Made by a program: the position numbers and the translations under genes
The notes under the pieces: model-generated
What the model was told of the DNA's origin: nothing
Seen by the model: the letters and a program-made list of their open reading frames with translations, nothing else
Database searches by the model: none
Assembly (NCBI GenBank): GCA_031841125.1
Contig: CM063113.1
Coordinates: forward strand, 35,609,312-35,673,311
Origin: Acanthococcus lagerstroemiae
Lineage: Eukaryota > Arthropoda > Insecta > Hemiptera > Eriococcidae
DNA length: 64,000 nucleotides
Reading direction: 5' to 3'
Shown: piece after piece, positions 35,401 through 46,253 of the stretch
How positions within the stretch are numbered: the first letter of the stretch is position 1
Layout of the letters: every line of letters begins with the position of its first letter

Positions 35401-35536
35401 GCCGCACATGTGATAACCCTGTAAATCTGAAATTTTGCCTGGTGATCTAACCGTCCTGTATCGATGAATGTACGTATGTATTTACGATCCTAGTATGGTC
35501 TTGTTCAGGTTACTGAATGTGGTGCGTGTCACGAGA

Positions 35537-36120
35537 ATGGAGCAATGTACAATCGAGCGGCGGTACGTGAGCAAGTTTTGGGTGAAACTCAGCGAATCTG
35601 GAAAGAAAACGTCCGTTAAAGTGATTAAGATGTTCGGAGATGAAGCCATGAGTCGTGAGTGGCTGTCCCCAGACTCAGCCGGACTAAGAACAACACGAGA
35701 AGTTCGTGCCACCTGGGCAGACCGCAAATCAACAGTTAAACGTCGAAGTGCTCGAACGGTTGCGAAGAAGAGTCGTTAGAGTCCGCCCACGGATCGCAAA
35801 CATGTTATGGATCCTTTGCCATGACAGTGCGCCACGTCATCGTGCCTTTAACGCAGTGCAATTTTTGATATCAAGAAGCATTTCAGTGTTGCTCCAACCC
35901 CCGTATATGTGTCCATGTGACTTTTTTTCGGTCTCTCGGGTCAAACAAGTCGTTAAAGGCACACATTTCGAATTAGTAACCGACATTCATGACGAGTATA
36001 CTCCAAAAGCTGCCAGTTGAAGCGCTTCAGAATTGTTATGAAAATCAGAAAATGAGATGGAATCGGTGTATAGCGGTCCAAGGGGAGTATTTTGAAGGGG
36101 ACCATACCGATGTATCTTAA
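35537..36120 (+). pseudogene. mariner transposase, internally deleted and frameshifted
   Basis: The start (MEQCTIERRYVSKFWVKLSE followed by GDEAMSR) matches the N-terminal HTH/Mos1 region of mariner transposases. After residue 40 or so homology stops abruptly. It resumes in another frame near 35725 with NQQLNVEVLERLRRRVV, a WILCHDSAPRHRAF block (about 35808-35850, the HDNAPAH block with the second catalytic Asp), PPYMCPCDFF (about 35898-35930) and VKGTHFELVTDIHD. A further shift near 36018 leads to the family's usual ending, RWNRCI then GEYFEGD (to about 36110). The SPDLAP segment carrying the third catalytic Asp is shortened to MCP, so the active site is broken. A full mariner frame is about 345 codons; this one spans about 584 bp and lacks the middle. 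No convincing terminal repeat was found on the left. Confidence 0.85.
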
Positions 36121-36836
36121 TTTTTAAACATATGTGTTCTTTGCAGTCACTCTGGTTACTTTATTGTCAGCCTCATATGTAAGCCCCACTGACATTTGAC
36201 GTGAACAAGACCATTTATGATGTTTCTGTAAAGAGACATCTGGCCAACTGTTTTTCCGAGACGAAGAGCAACACTGTTCTGACTTCCTTGTTCAATGCAG
36301 ATATAATTGAAATTTCCCTTCATTAACGGAGCCTTTAACCGTGAAAAGCGCTCTTACGAACTTAACCGACGCTGACGCGGCGTATTCGTGCACTTGCACT
36401 TTCATTCGTCTTCCGTGCTGTCGATGTGTAATTTGTTCTTCTCGGCGGTATGAGATGGAGACGGATAAAAAATATAAATAGAATATCGTACGCCAGGCGA
36501 AGAAAATGAAACTGCGCGGAAAAAATTAGATTGTCAAATCGGGATAGAAAAGATTAAATTGCGGGAAGTACCTCGACTCCGCTCCGTTTAAGTAGAAAAT
36601 TTATTTTATTGTTCTTTTCTTCTCTGTGTCTTTTCTTGGAATATTATTCGCGTCGACGAAATGGTTCAGACGACAGAATGATGTTCCTGATTGTTTCTTT
36701 TACCGTCGCGCGAATATTCGCGCTTGCCGTCACCACCCTATCCGGCTGTCGCGCCGTCTTCGAACAGCTATGCGATAGCTTTTGGAGGGTTTTTAGAATC
36801 TTCCGAGCGATTGATATCGTGTGGTTTGTTAAACAC

Positions 36837-37204
36837 AGGGTGTCTACTGGCAAGTAAAACAACAAAAACAAGTAAATAGCAAGTATTTGACTGAAGTCGG
36901 CCACCTAGCATGTAAATGGCATTCTTTTTTGCGCAGAGCAACTGAACTTTTAAAAGTCCATAAATACTGACGCCTGTTTTCATCAAAAAATAAAATAGGA
37001 ATATCATTAATAGGTACTGACGAAAAACTTTCAACATGATACAGCTCTTTTTGTTTTGTTAATCTGGTCAAACTGATTGTCAGGTGAGGAGTGAAAAACA
37101 TCCTGCTACGCTAAACTACTGTTACTAGCTCAGGCGCGATTGTTTGACTAGAGCTACCTCAAATTAGAGCGACTTTGTCAATCTTTACTTGCTATGCCAG
37201 CCTG
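36837..37204. mobile_element. probable MITE with CAGG-TGTCTAC-type ends
   Basis: The left end cagggtgtctactggcaagt and the right end acttgctatgccagcctgtg can be aligned as an imperfect inverted repeat sharing CACAGG and GCAAGTAAA words. The interior is AT-rich and has no recognised coding sequence. No target duplication was found. It shares its left terminus with the repeat at 60240 and the lone end at 31403. Confidence 0.4.
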
Positions 37205-37324
37205 TGCGAGGCCCCCCTTTTCGCTCACATGTACAATTCTGTTTGAAATTTTAGGGCTTCCGGAATAGCACCTCTTTTTATGTTTCAGTTTCAGTAAATA
37301 CCTTTTAATAGCGTTCTTGCTTAT

Positions 37325-37665
37325 TTAGGGGTCAGAATGCGAATTCCCCACTAGTTAAAACTGTGAAGGCTCATTGAAACTAGTTGTGTCACTGTTGTGA
37401 CGTTAAGATGAGTTTAAACTCTGTTGAGAATTCTGAAGATGAAGTTAAGGTGAAGAATGTCGATATTCGTTAGCATCGTTAAACTTCTGTTTATTAACAC
37501 TTTCTCAGACTTTGAAGGTACTCCAATGAAGTCTGATAAGATTCTGTAATGGTACCCAAGATTTGCCTATAAGAACTTCTTGAAAACGAACTATTTTAAC
37601 ACTCATTAAGATGTTGAGATTCGTCAGGACCATATGAAGACTCGAGAAGATTCTGGGAGGATTGC
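37325..37665. repeat. degenerate TTAAGA/GAAGTCT short-period block
   Basis: It contains GACGTTAAGATGAGTTTAAA, CAATGAAGTCTGATAAGATT, ATTAAGATGTTGAGATT and GAAGACTCGAGAAGATTCTG. Orientation is mixed. No coding sequence recognised. Confidence 0.45.
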
Positions 37666-37786
37666 TTCAAAAGTCTTTCGGACTGGCGAGAAGGCTTTAC
37701 CATGCGACCGGTTACACAACTATGGCGGGGGAACTTGCAAACGGGTCCAAGAATTTGTTTCCCAGAATTCAACATGCACTGTTATT

Positions 37787-37975
37787 CAGGGAACGAAAAT
37801 GAGAGGGGCATGGGGGGCAGCTTGCCCCTCCCAGCCACCGACAGAGTTGGGAAATTTTAGTAGATGGATCAAAAGTTGGGGAAATCCAACAGTCAAAAGT
37901 GTTTTTTTTCTTCTTCTAGCCAATACAGACAAATTTTGATACTTGGGACTTTTGAGTTGAGTCACTTGGGAGTTT
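37787..37975 (-). mobile_element. truncated copy of the 60.6-kb hAT-type MITE
   Basis: It starts with cagggaacg, matching the terminus of the 60585-61162 element. Next come a GGGGCATGGGGGGCAG block, CCCAACT/GTTGGG repeats and ATACTTGGGACTTTTGAGTT, the reverse complement of the internal ACTCAACTCAAAATTC module of that element. The other end is missing, since homology fades near 37975. No target duplication can be judged. Confidence 0.6.
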
Positions 37976-38109
37976 AACGAGTTTTGCTCCTTCAGAAAAA
38001 ACTCTTCGCTTGGTCCCTGCTATTATTTTTCATCTCTCTTTCCGTTTTCCAATCTTCTTTCTCTGTCATTTCAATAGTCACCAGTTGAGGAGTGGACTCA
38101 CTAACTGCC

Positions 38110-38225
38110 CTTTTTTGGATAGAAGGGAAGAGGGCTAAGACAGCCCTAGTAGCCTCCCCGACGTCTCTGAAGTAATGGTCGAAAGAGCGGATTCTAGGAC
38201 TCGGGTGGAGAGCAAATTAGAAAAA
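38110..38225 (+). mobile_element. SINE family B, copy 2 (5'-truncated)
   Basis: It carries GAAGAGGGCTAAGACAGCCC, CCTCCCCGACGTCTCTGAAG and TAATGGTCGAAAG, then GGACTCGGGTGGAGAGCAAA, aligning with the body of the copy at 10760-10975. The tRNA head is absent, consistent with 5' truncation on insertion. Confidence 0.7.
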
Positions 38226-39080
38226 GAGTCCAAAACATAAGGAAAATTTACTGGGAGAAAAAAAAAAAATTTCTGTTTGTGAACTAACATAAGTAGCACA
38301 ACGAAACTTGGAACACCAATAACTCGAATTAATGTCGCGATAAGAATATGCGAACAACTCTCATGTGTAGCTTTCGACTTTCTTTGGCAGATAGCATCAA
38401 TAACACATTTTCGGTTTTTTCGGACTCAGGGCAGTTTGTGAATTAACTCCTCAGTTATCTTTACAAGTCGACACTTACTTCCTTCTCGTTTTATCTCATC
38501 CGTCATCCAGTTTTCCGCTCTTCATCCTCAACCCTGTACTGCCGGTGTCGAGCCGAATCGAAATAAGATGGTAATTGATTTTTCAGTCGTCATTATTTGT
38601 TTATGATTCGTTTATTAGGATTTGTTTAGTTTTGACGTTTGTGGATTATTCCATTATTGGTGTAATTTGGTATTCGCTTTTTTCTTAGCCTTCATGCCAG
38701 ATCCGGGCTTGTTGATTTTTTTTTTAATAGTGCATGTTGGATTTTGTGAACTTTTTTTCTTTTATACATCCGTTTTGTTTCTCGTACCGTTAAATGCGGT
38801 ATATTGGATTGGAACAGCCAGGTAACTTGGAACGCATTGGCTGACATGTGTATGAATTTCTTTATGCGCCTATTCAAGCTAATCCTCGAACCATTCCTCT
38901 CACTTATGAGTATATGAGCAGTGAACGGTCGATATTTACTGTGCGAGTCTCTTGGTGCATTCCAAGATGCCCAGCTGTTCCAAGATACCCCATTCGACCG
39001 TACTTTTGGTGAACTTTTAAACTTACTGCACCCAAAATTTTACTCTTTATTTATTTTTTAGGGTCGGCTAGTAGTAGCCG

Positions 39081-40819
39081 GATGAATAGGGAATGTACTG
39101 TGGTGGTTTCCCCTTGCCTTCCACAGGATTTTCTGTTAGGGTTTACTCCCTTAGTCGGACTATCCAGTTTTATGGCGCTGGATGCTCGTCAGCTTACGAA
39201 CGATGGCGGGAGTATGTGCAAGAGCTTTTCCAAGATGAGCGCACGGATCCAAAGGCAGGAATTGAGGAAATGCACCTAGACGAAGGCCCAGAAATCACTC
39301 GCAGTGAGGTAATACATGCCATCACGTGCCAAAGAAACAATAAAGCGCCAGGCCCCGACCAAATCCATGTAGAAATGCTGAAGTTGATGGTGGAAAGAGA
39401 CGCGGAAGGAATAACAAGGTTGACAAAGCTATTCAACAGCATATATAAAGCGGGCAAGATACCGATGGACTGGCTGAAATCGACCTTCGTCACGATACCC
39501 AAAAAGTTGAAAGCTCATAACTGTGATGAATACCGAATAATAAGCCTAATGTCGCACGTTCTCAAAATCTTCCTGCGGATCATACAATTAAGAATTTACC
39601 GCAAGTGCGAATCACAGATGAGCAACACCCAGTTCGGATTCAGAAACGGCCTCGGAACCAGGGAAGCATTGTTTGCTACAAACGTGCTCATACAGCGATG
39701 CCGTGACATGAACACAGATGTGCATGCGTGCTTCTTTGACTATCAAAAAGCCTTTGACACGGTAAGGCACAATAAAATGATAGAAATTCTCATTTCCACG
39801 GGGATAGACAAGCGCGATATCCGAATAATTGCTGAATTATACTGGGGACAAACTGCCGAAGTCAGAATGGACAACGCTACGTCCGAAGAAGCTGAAATAC
39901 AGCGGGGAGTCAGACAAGGCTGTGTCTTATCACCGATGCTTTTTAATTTATATGCAGAAGTGGTGTTCAGAGAAGCTCTCTACGAAGAAACAGGTGGAAT
40001 AAAAGTTAATGGCCTTGCAATCAACAACATCAGATATGCAGACGACACGGTAATCATAGCCAGCACTCAAATGGACCTACAGAAAATGATGAACAACGTT
40101 GTCCAACATAGCGAAGCAATGGGTCTAAAACTAAACACCTCAAAAACAAAAACGATGGTGTTCTCCAAGAAACCTGTCAAATCAGAACTGCGGATCAACA
40201 ATGAAACTATAGAACAAGTGCCCGCCTTTAAATACCTTGGAACGATACTAAGAGAAAATTACGATTATAAACACGAAATCCGCAGCAGAATCGAACAGGC
40301 AAGGCATGTCTTTTTAAGCATGAGGAATATTCTCACGAGCCCGGGGTTGAAATTGGAGCTAAGAATGAGAATAGTGCGATGCTATGTTTTTCCGGTACTG
40401 ATGTACGGCTGCGAAAGCTGGACCCTAAATGAAGACATTGAAAAACAAATACAGGCGCTAGAATTTTACATATACCGCAGAATGTTACGGATAGCCTGGA
40501 CCCAGAGAGTGCCGAATGTGGAAGTACTACACAAGATGAAGAAGGAACTCGAGCTGCTAAACAGTGTAAAACGGCGCAAGATAGAGTATTTGGGGCACAT
40601 ACTACGAGGAGGAAAGTACGAGCTGTTGCGGATAATTATGGAAGGAAAAATAAGCGGAAAAAGATCGATCGGGAGGCGACAAAATTCGTGGCTGAAGGAC
40701 CTGCGACGGTGGCTTGGATGCTCGTCGGCGGAACTCTTCCGGAAAGCTATCTGCAAAATACAAATAGCCATTTGGATAGCCAACCTCTAAATAGAGAAGG
40801 CGTTATAAGAAGAAGAAGA
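39081..40819 (+). mobile_element. 5'-truncated RTE-like non-LTR retrotransposon
   Basis: The insertion is about 1.74 kb. It carries one long reverse-transcriptase reading frame, a 3' untranslated tail of only about 29 bp, and a final (AAG)n microsatellite instead of poly(A). It is bracketed by the 11-bp direct repeat AGTAGTAGCCG at 39070-39080 and 40820-40830, which I read as the target-site duplication; part of this match could be inflated because both sites are GTA-rich. The apurinic endonuclease domain expected upstream of the reverse transcriptase is absent, so the copy is 5'-truncated, the usual result of incomplete target-primed reverse transcription. A very short 3'UTR and a microsatellite tail are typical of the RTE clade. 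The left 90 bp, before clear protein homology starts, could be older host or repeat sequence. Confidence 0.8.
39093..40790 (+). CDS. reverse transcriptase (C-terminal part) of RTE-like retrotransposon
   Basis: This is an uninterrupted 565-codon frame. Convincing homology starts near residue 29 (ERWREYVQELF); the earlier residues are probably translated 5' junction sequence. Reverse-transcriptase blocks appear in order: NKAPGPDQI near residue 89, FFDYQKAFD near 211 (first catalytic Asp region), RGVRQGCVLSPMLFNLY near 273, and IRYADDTVI near 312, which contains the catalytic YADD. These are followed by KTKTMVFSKK and FKYLGTIL, and by the C-terminal tail typical of insect endonuclease-reverse transcriptases (YRRMLRIAW, KRRKIEYLGHILRG, GRRQNSWLKDLR). 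In a full element the enzyme nicks DNA and copies its RNA into the target site; here the endonuclease half is missing. The intact frame suggests recent insertion, or descent from a recently active copy. It is not expected to move autonomously. Confidence 0.9.
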   Translation: MYCGGFPLPSTGFSVRVYSLSRTIQFYGAGCSSAYERWREYVQELFQDERTDPKAGIEEMHLDEGPEITRSEVIHAITCQRNNKAPGPDQIHVEMLKLMVERDAEGITRLTKLFNSIYKAGKIPMDWLKSTFVTIPKKLKAHNCDEYRIISLMSHVLKIFLRIIQLRIYRKCESQMSNTQFGFRNGLGTREALFATNVLIQRCRDMNTDVHACFFDYQKAFDTVRHNKMIEILISTGIDKRDIRIIAELYWGQTAEVRMDNATSEEAEIQRGVRQGCVLSPMLFNLYAEVVFREALYEETGGIKVNGLAINNIRYADDTVIIASTQMDLQKMMNNVVQHSEAMGLKLNTSKTKTMVFSKKPVKSELRINNETIEQVPAFKYLGTILRENYDYKHEIRSRIEQARHVFLSMRNILTSPGLKLELRMRIVRCYVFPVLMYGCESWTLNEDIEKQIQALEFYIYRRMLRIAWTQRVPNVEVLHKMKKELELLNSVKRRKIEYLGHILRGGKYELLRIIMEGKISGKRSIGRRQNSWLKDLRRWLGCSSAELFRKAICKIQIAIWIANL

Positions 40820-40830
40820 AGTAGTAGCCG

Positions 40831-43800
40831 AGCCTATTGCAATCTAAATTTCATTTCTTTTCCAGTGTGAGGTGAGTCACAATCAGTTCAGTAAATAGGA
40901 CAATAAAAGCACCGTTACACACTACTGCGGTGCGGCGCGTTTGAAAATTTAAAGACAGTGCTTAGATTTTGGAATTGAGTTTCATTCTGGATGTCTTTAT
41001 TTCTTATTTTAATGGATAGCAAACAGTTCTTTGAAAATGCGAAAAAAAGTATAATTTCCATTTGTTGTCTATCTTGAATATTGAAGGGACCACCAAAGTT
41101 GAGTCTTATGTGGTTAAAAATATTACTTGAATTTCATGATTCGAATTTTCGAACTTCTATTACTTGTTACATTTTTAGTTGCCAAGTACCTCTGAAGCAA
41201 ATTTTTAAATTGAGATTTGCTATCAAGTTGGCTGTGCAGAGACTTGTGACCTCCTCGGTGTTGAGAGTAGAGGATGTATGCACATTATACCTTTTTTTGT
41301 TCCTCTGGATAAAAGCTGCGGCGACTTTTGGATGTATATGGGTCATTCTCTGAAGATCATGAAATTCGCGTGGGCCCCTACATCTCGGAAACCAACTGAG
41401 CTAGAGGGATGATTTCTTTTTCTGTACATAGGTAATAGTCTCCCCTACAGTCTCCCCTATGACCCACAACATCAACTTTCCAAATTTGGTGAAATAAAAA
41501 TTTTGAAAAACCAATTGAAGTTCCAAAATCGTCATTCGTCGTGGGTGTGAGTAAAACAACTTCGATCGCAAAATCGAAAATAACTTTTATATTTACAAGT
41601 ATTGGTACTACTGGATAGCATGGTTGTGATGGAGTGCATTGAGATGATGGATTGGTAACAGTGGAAGCATAGTTTCCTGGCTCTAATAGACACAGTAGCT
41701 GGGATCAAGATCCGTGAACAAAAAAACATCGTCCGTCATGGGCTGTATTCAACCAATCAGTGAATCGTGTTACTCTATATATTGTGTTACCGGAAAAGTG
41801 GCTAGACTGATTCAATACTTTGATAAGAAGACTGGTCAAATGTTTTTCTCTCCGTCTTCTTAAGAAAACCGAGAATTATCAAAATCTCGACAAAATAGCG
41901 AGTGTCTGATATTTTTTCCGTCATCAGTAATGGACACTTGTGCGCGGTCACGTAAGATAATGAAAACTTGAACAATACTCGTTTCAGGTGAGTAATGGAT
42001 CGCAGATGAAACTCATCTACTTCATTTTTCTGTAACATAAAAACCTGGGTTCAGACCATTTTCCTGAAATCGTCATCCATCATTATGGGCAATCATTTTT
42101 GTCAATCATCATGGAAAGTCGTATTTGACGTTCATGACGAATGACTCGACTGAGATTTAAGAAAGTCGAGTGTTGCAAGAATGTTCTATTATGCATCCCC
42201 AAGGAGTTAGCATAAAAAAAAATTTCATTATTCAATAGTTCAAATTTTGTAAAAATGAAGAGCGTATTTTCATGATCTTCGGAGAACGACCCATATTTGT
42301 GTATAAATTGTCCAGCCTGGCTATTTCAGCACGATGCGAGCGTCTAACAAACGTCTTCTGTCTCCTGCATTCCCGTACTTCCGGTCCGTGGTAGTTTTAA
42401 AACCATGTTCTTCTTCTTGTTATTCTCATGACGCCCTCTTCTTTCTCTCTCTTGACCGGCCAGGTAGGACATCTGTTCAGTTCAGTTATAGCTGAGTTAC
42501 AGTTTGGTCATAGTTCATGTTTCACTTTCTAATGATTTGCTTTTGCTATCCATCAGCACACGCCTTTTTTCTGCACACTCTCGTTTCTTGGATTCTGAGT
42601 GCCCTCGCTGCGGCCGGGAGTAAACACTCTTCTTGTATAATTATCCGAAAAATCCGCAAAGCTATAACCAATTCGCTTATTTCCAACCTAAACTGAGGTA
42701 GACTTTAAGACTAATTACCAATCTTATTAGACACGTTCAAAATATTAAGAATCATTTTGAACTTTTGACTAAAAGACGGTTACAGTTCTGAGATCTATTG
42801 GGGCTCGTTAAACCTAGGTCAAAACTCGTCTAATATTATTTAGATTCTGTTAAGGCTCATTCAAATTAGTTCAGGTTCTGTTATCAGTTTGTTAAGACGC
42901 TGAGAATACTTCGGATTCGGATCGTCGTCGCCATCTCTTCTGTTTGGAATTTCTAGTCTGCACCATTCGATGTTGCGATTTTCTAATAAATATTTTTGTT
43001 GGGATGGCGTAGGGATGTAGAAAACAGCATGCTGATAAAATTCCAAACCTTTTCTCTCAGCTACACATTTCTAATATGAAAATATCTAAACGTTGCAATA
43101 TTAGGTATATGTTTCGGTTTGCGTTTTCCCAACTAGCCAATGTCGTAAATTGGCACGGAACGATACAGAGGCAGCCGTAACTTTTCCGGTATAAATTTGG
43201 TCTAACAGCTTGGTCGGCATCATTCGCTGAATGTAATACCGACCGCTCCAGCCAGCGCCCTTGTATTGCATGTTACCGGACCCTGCGAAAAGGGAAATCT
43301 GCTAAATTGGAATTTCGTATCAGTCAGCATTTGCGGAGCAGCAGCGCACAGGTAACCACAACATACGGACTCGGTATAATGCGGACGGACCGGAGGACCG
43401 CAGCACCTGTATCGAATTAACCCTCTTGTTCGTCTCAATTTTGCTGCAGCATTTTAATTAGTTTCGAGCCTCCTTTTTGATGCGACTACATCGTATCGTG
43501 TTATCCAGTTGTGCACACTTAGTCATCGTGTCGTGCCTCCCAAGAAGATCGCCTTTCTGAAATGCAAATTTTTGTTTCTTCTTTTGCTTTGTGGGTTGTT
43601 GTGTCGAATACACAGGGTGCATAATGAAACGAGTTTTCCAGCCGGGAAGGCTTTCTCTGTGTGCTCGTCTATATATAGCTCGCGGTGATCGTGGATCGAT
43701 ATAGATGACTGAGGCTGCGACCAACCCTTCGATGACGAGGCTGAAATCACGAACAGAAGCACAGACGCCGGCGTTCCCGGTGACATCTGCCGCTCGTCGG

Positions 43801-46250
43801 CTCGGGAGATAATCCGGCGACTCGTCGAGTCCCGGTCGGCGATGCAAATTGTTGCTGCGGCTTTCACGTTTACGACTTATACCAAAGAGCCATATACAAG
43901 TGCTGTATAACATGTTCACGGACGCGTTTTTGTATTTCGCCCATGAATATAAGTTTATTCTCCCTTTGGAGAATCGAGCTCCTAACGAGTATATTATTTC
44001 TGCGGAGTTGTGTGCGTATAAAAAGAGGAAAATGGCTCACTCGTTGTACATAACCGAAGTTCGTTCTTTGTGTGAGTTATGCATATTATGTGTAAGTGTG
44101 TATTTGGTACCTGTGCATGTCGTACGCGGACATAAAACTGAAAGACTCGACGACGAATTCATATTTTCAACAGGTACACCCATGCGATGTACACGCTGTG
44201 TGAATAAAGTAAAGAGGTTCACGCGCGAGTAAAAGACGCGGCTTATTACTCGAGAGTGAAATGTATAAAGGTAAACTGGTAAAGCGAGCGCGATAAATTG
44301 CGGCCTCTTTTATTCCTCTCGAATTTCGGGTTATTTTCTTTGTAAGATGTAACTTGAAGTTTCCAGGCAGCTGAATAGAATGTGGAAGTCAAATTTCGGT
44401 TTCGCGTAGCGCGATGAATAGGTGGGGAAATTCGTGTTTTGATATCTGACGCGGTATTCTCGGTGTCAGCCACAGAGAATATGTCTGTGATATGTCTCTT
44501 TGTCGTCGCAGCAGTCGCACACTGTTGAATCAACTACTTATTTATGGGGCTTGTCTACAAAAGTCAGTTTTAGACTTGTATGAGTGCTCCCAGTTGGTTT
44601 CGTGATCCTCCGATAGGACATACTGTGGTTGTAATGTGAAGGTAGTAGACATTGGTCTGCTTAAAAGTTTAGCAGGACCACATGGAAACCGGTCGAATAC
44701 TTCACATTTGGGCTACTGGATGTATCTATACTTGGACTTCGTTCTCCTCAAATTGGTATTCCTGAGTATCATCACCCTAAATATCTCAGTAGGTAATCCT
44801 CACAACTCAAAGGAATACAACATCTACACGTGCACGTCGTTTTGGTTTACTTTTTTCGAAGTTTCATGACCCAACTGTCTAATTACTAGACTCACATTTC
44901 GAGAGAGTGACTGTTTCACATTTTTCTATTTTCCGTTTCTTACTTATTTTCACCACTTTTATTGCTTACGTGAAAATTATCTTTGTTAAGAGAGGAAGAT
45001 CTGATGCCTAAAACCCCCCTGTGTGCGCCACCGCATGACGCGATCAGTAAATCGATTCCAGTATTGTTAAATAGAATTTTTGCAAAGTTTCTGCTCGATC
45101 GGATGAGGGGAGCATGTGTCGTATACACCTCCCTCTTATGACAAAATGCATTGAGTTTTGAATTTTGTCAGCATTTCTTTCTCAGTCTGCAAGAGTGCTA
45201 GACATACATATTTTCAAATTGTAGATTGGTGTTTGGACACTCTTCAAATTTTTTTAAAAAGCGTTTTGAGTTGATGGCTCCTGAGAAGAGAGAGCTGAAA
45301 AGGCGTTCAGAATGTTCAGTATGGTTGTTATCTACAACTTTTCTAGATTGCTGAATCCAGTTTAGTGGTTAGATTTTCTTTTTGAACCCCCACAGTGTCG
45401 CCGTAAAGCGCTCAGATCTTATTAGAATCGTCTTTTAGAGATGGTAATTAGCCGATGCACAGGTTTTCAAAGTCGCTGAATTCGATTTTAGAGTTAGGTT
45501 CTGGTTTAAATCCCATAAAGGGGGTTGATACCTCAACAAGGCTATTGTCTGTGATGGTAATAGGTGTGTGCCTTCAAGGGGCTTGAATCCAATGCTAGAA
45601 TTCATGCTTAAATACAACCAGATTTAACCTCGGAATCGAATTCAGCCGCTTCGAAATTCTGTGTTCCGACCGCCATCTCGATTGGGTTTGACCCTGTAGT
45701 GTTACTCCTGGGGACTTAAACTAAAAACTAATCCTATAACTGGATTCGATCTGAAAAACCATCGTCGAAGTGACCCCCCGTATCGAAGCAATGAAATGCA
45801 TATTTGAATTCCTATTCCTAACTCCTCCCGAACCTAACTCAGGACACTTAAGTTGGTATTTGTTCAAGCACTATCGAAACGTCTAGTCAAAACTTGTAAA
45901 TATATATTTCTCGCATAATCATAGGCTGAGGAAAAAATTTTAATAAAAAAGTTGAATGTCTCTGTAAAGGCATGTATTTTTTCATTATGAAAAAAAGGAA
46001 CAAACGACACATGTTCCCCTTATCTGTTATCTAATTTAACTGAAACTGCCCCAGATTTTTAAAAATTTAAATTATTGGAACAAATTCCAGGGTTCGAAAA
46101 CCAGGACTACCTTAAACTTTCACCTACTTTATTCAACTTCATACGCAGATTTACTTGTGGTGTGAAGGGGAGCATTAAATAGTTTTTCCTTTCTTTTCTC
46201 TGGCGGTGGCATGCCATTTGCTGACTGGCTGTCAATCTATCTCTTAGTTA
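40831..46250. other. gene-free stretch, 40.8-46.3 kb
   Basis: No gene recognised apart from the degenerate block at 42660-42900. 43.0-44.5 kb is CpG-rich, with overlapping open stretches on both strands (153 codons on the minus strand at 43458-43919; 127 on the plus strand at 43849-44232). None has a recognisable domain; this tract is a reasonable place to look for host exons or promoters. Confidence 0.35.
42660..42900. repeat. degenerate TTAAGACT/GTTAAGGCTC short-period block
   Basis: It contains GACTTTAAGACTAATTACC, GGGGCTCGTTAAACC, TCTGTTAAGGCTCATT and GTTTGTTAAGACGCTGAG. It resembles the reverse complement of the 59440-60150 block. Confidence 0.45.
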
Positions 46251-46253
46251 GAT

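Noticed and set aside
43458..43919. 153-codon minus-strand open stretch
   Set aside because: Overlapped by another open minus-strand frame and partly by a plus-strand one; no domain or conserved motif. Better explained by a CpG-rich tract with few stops.
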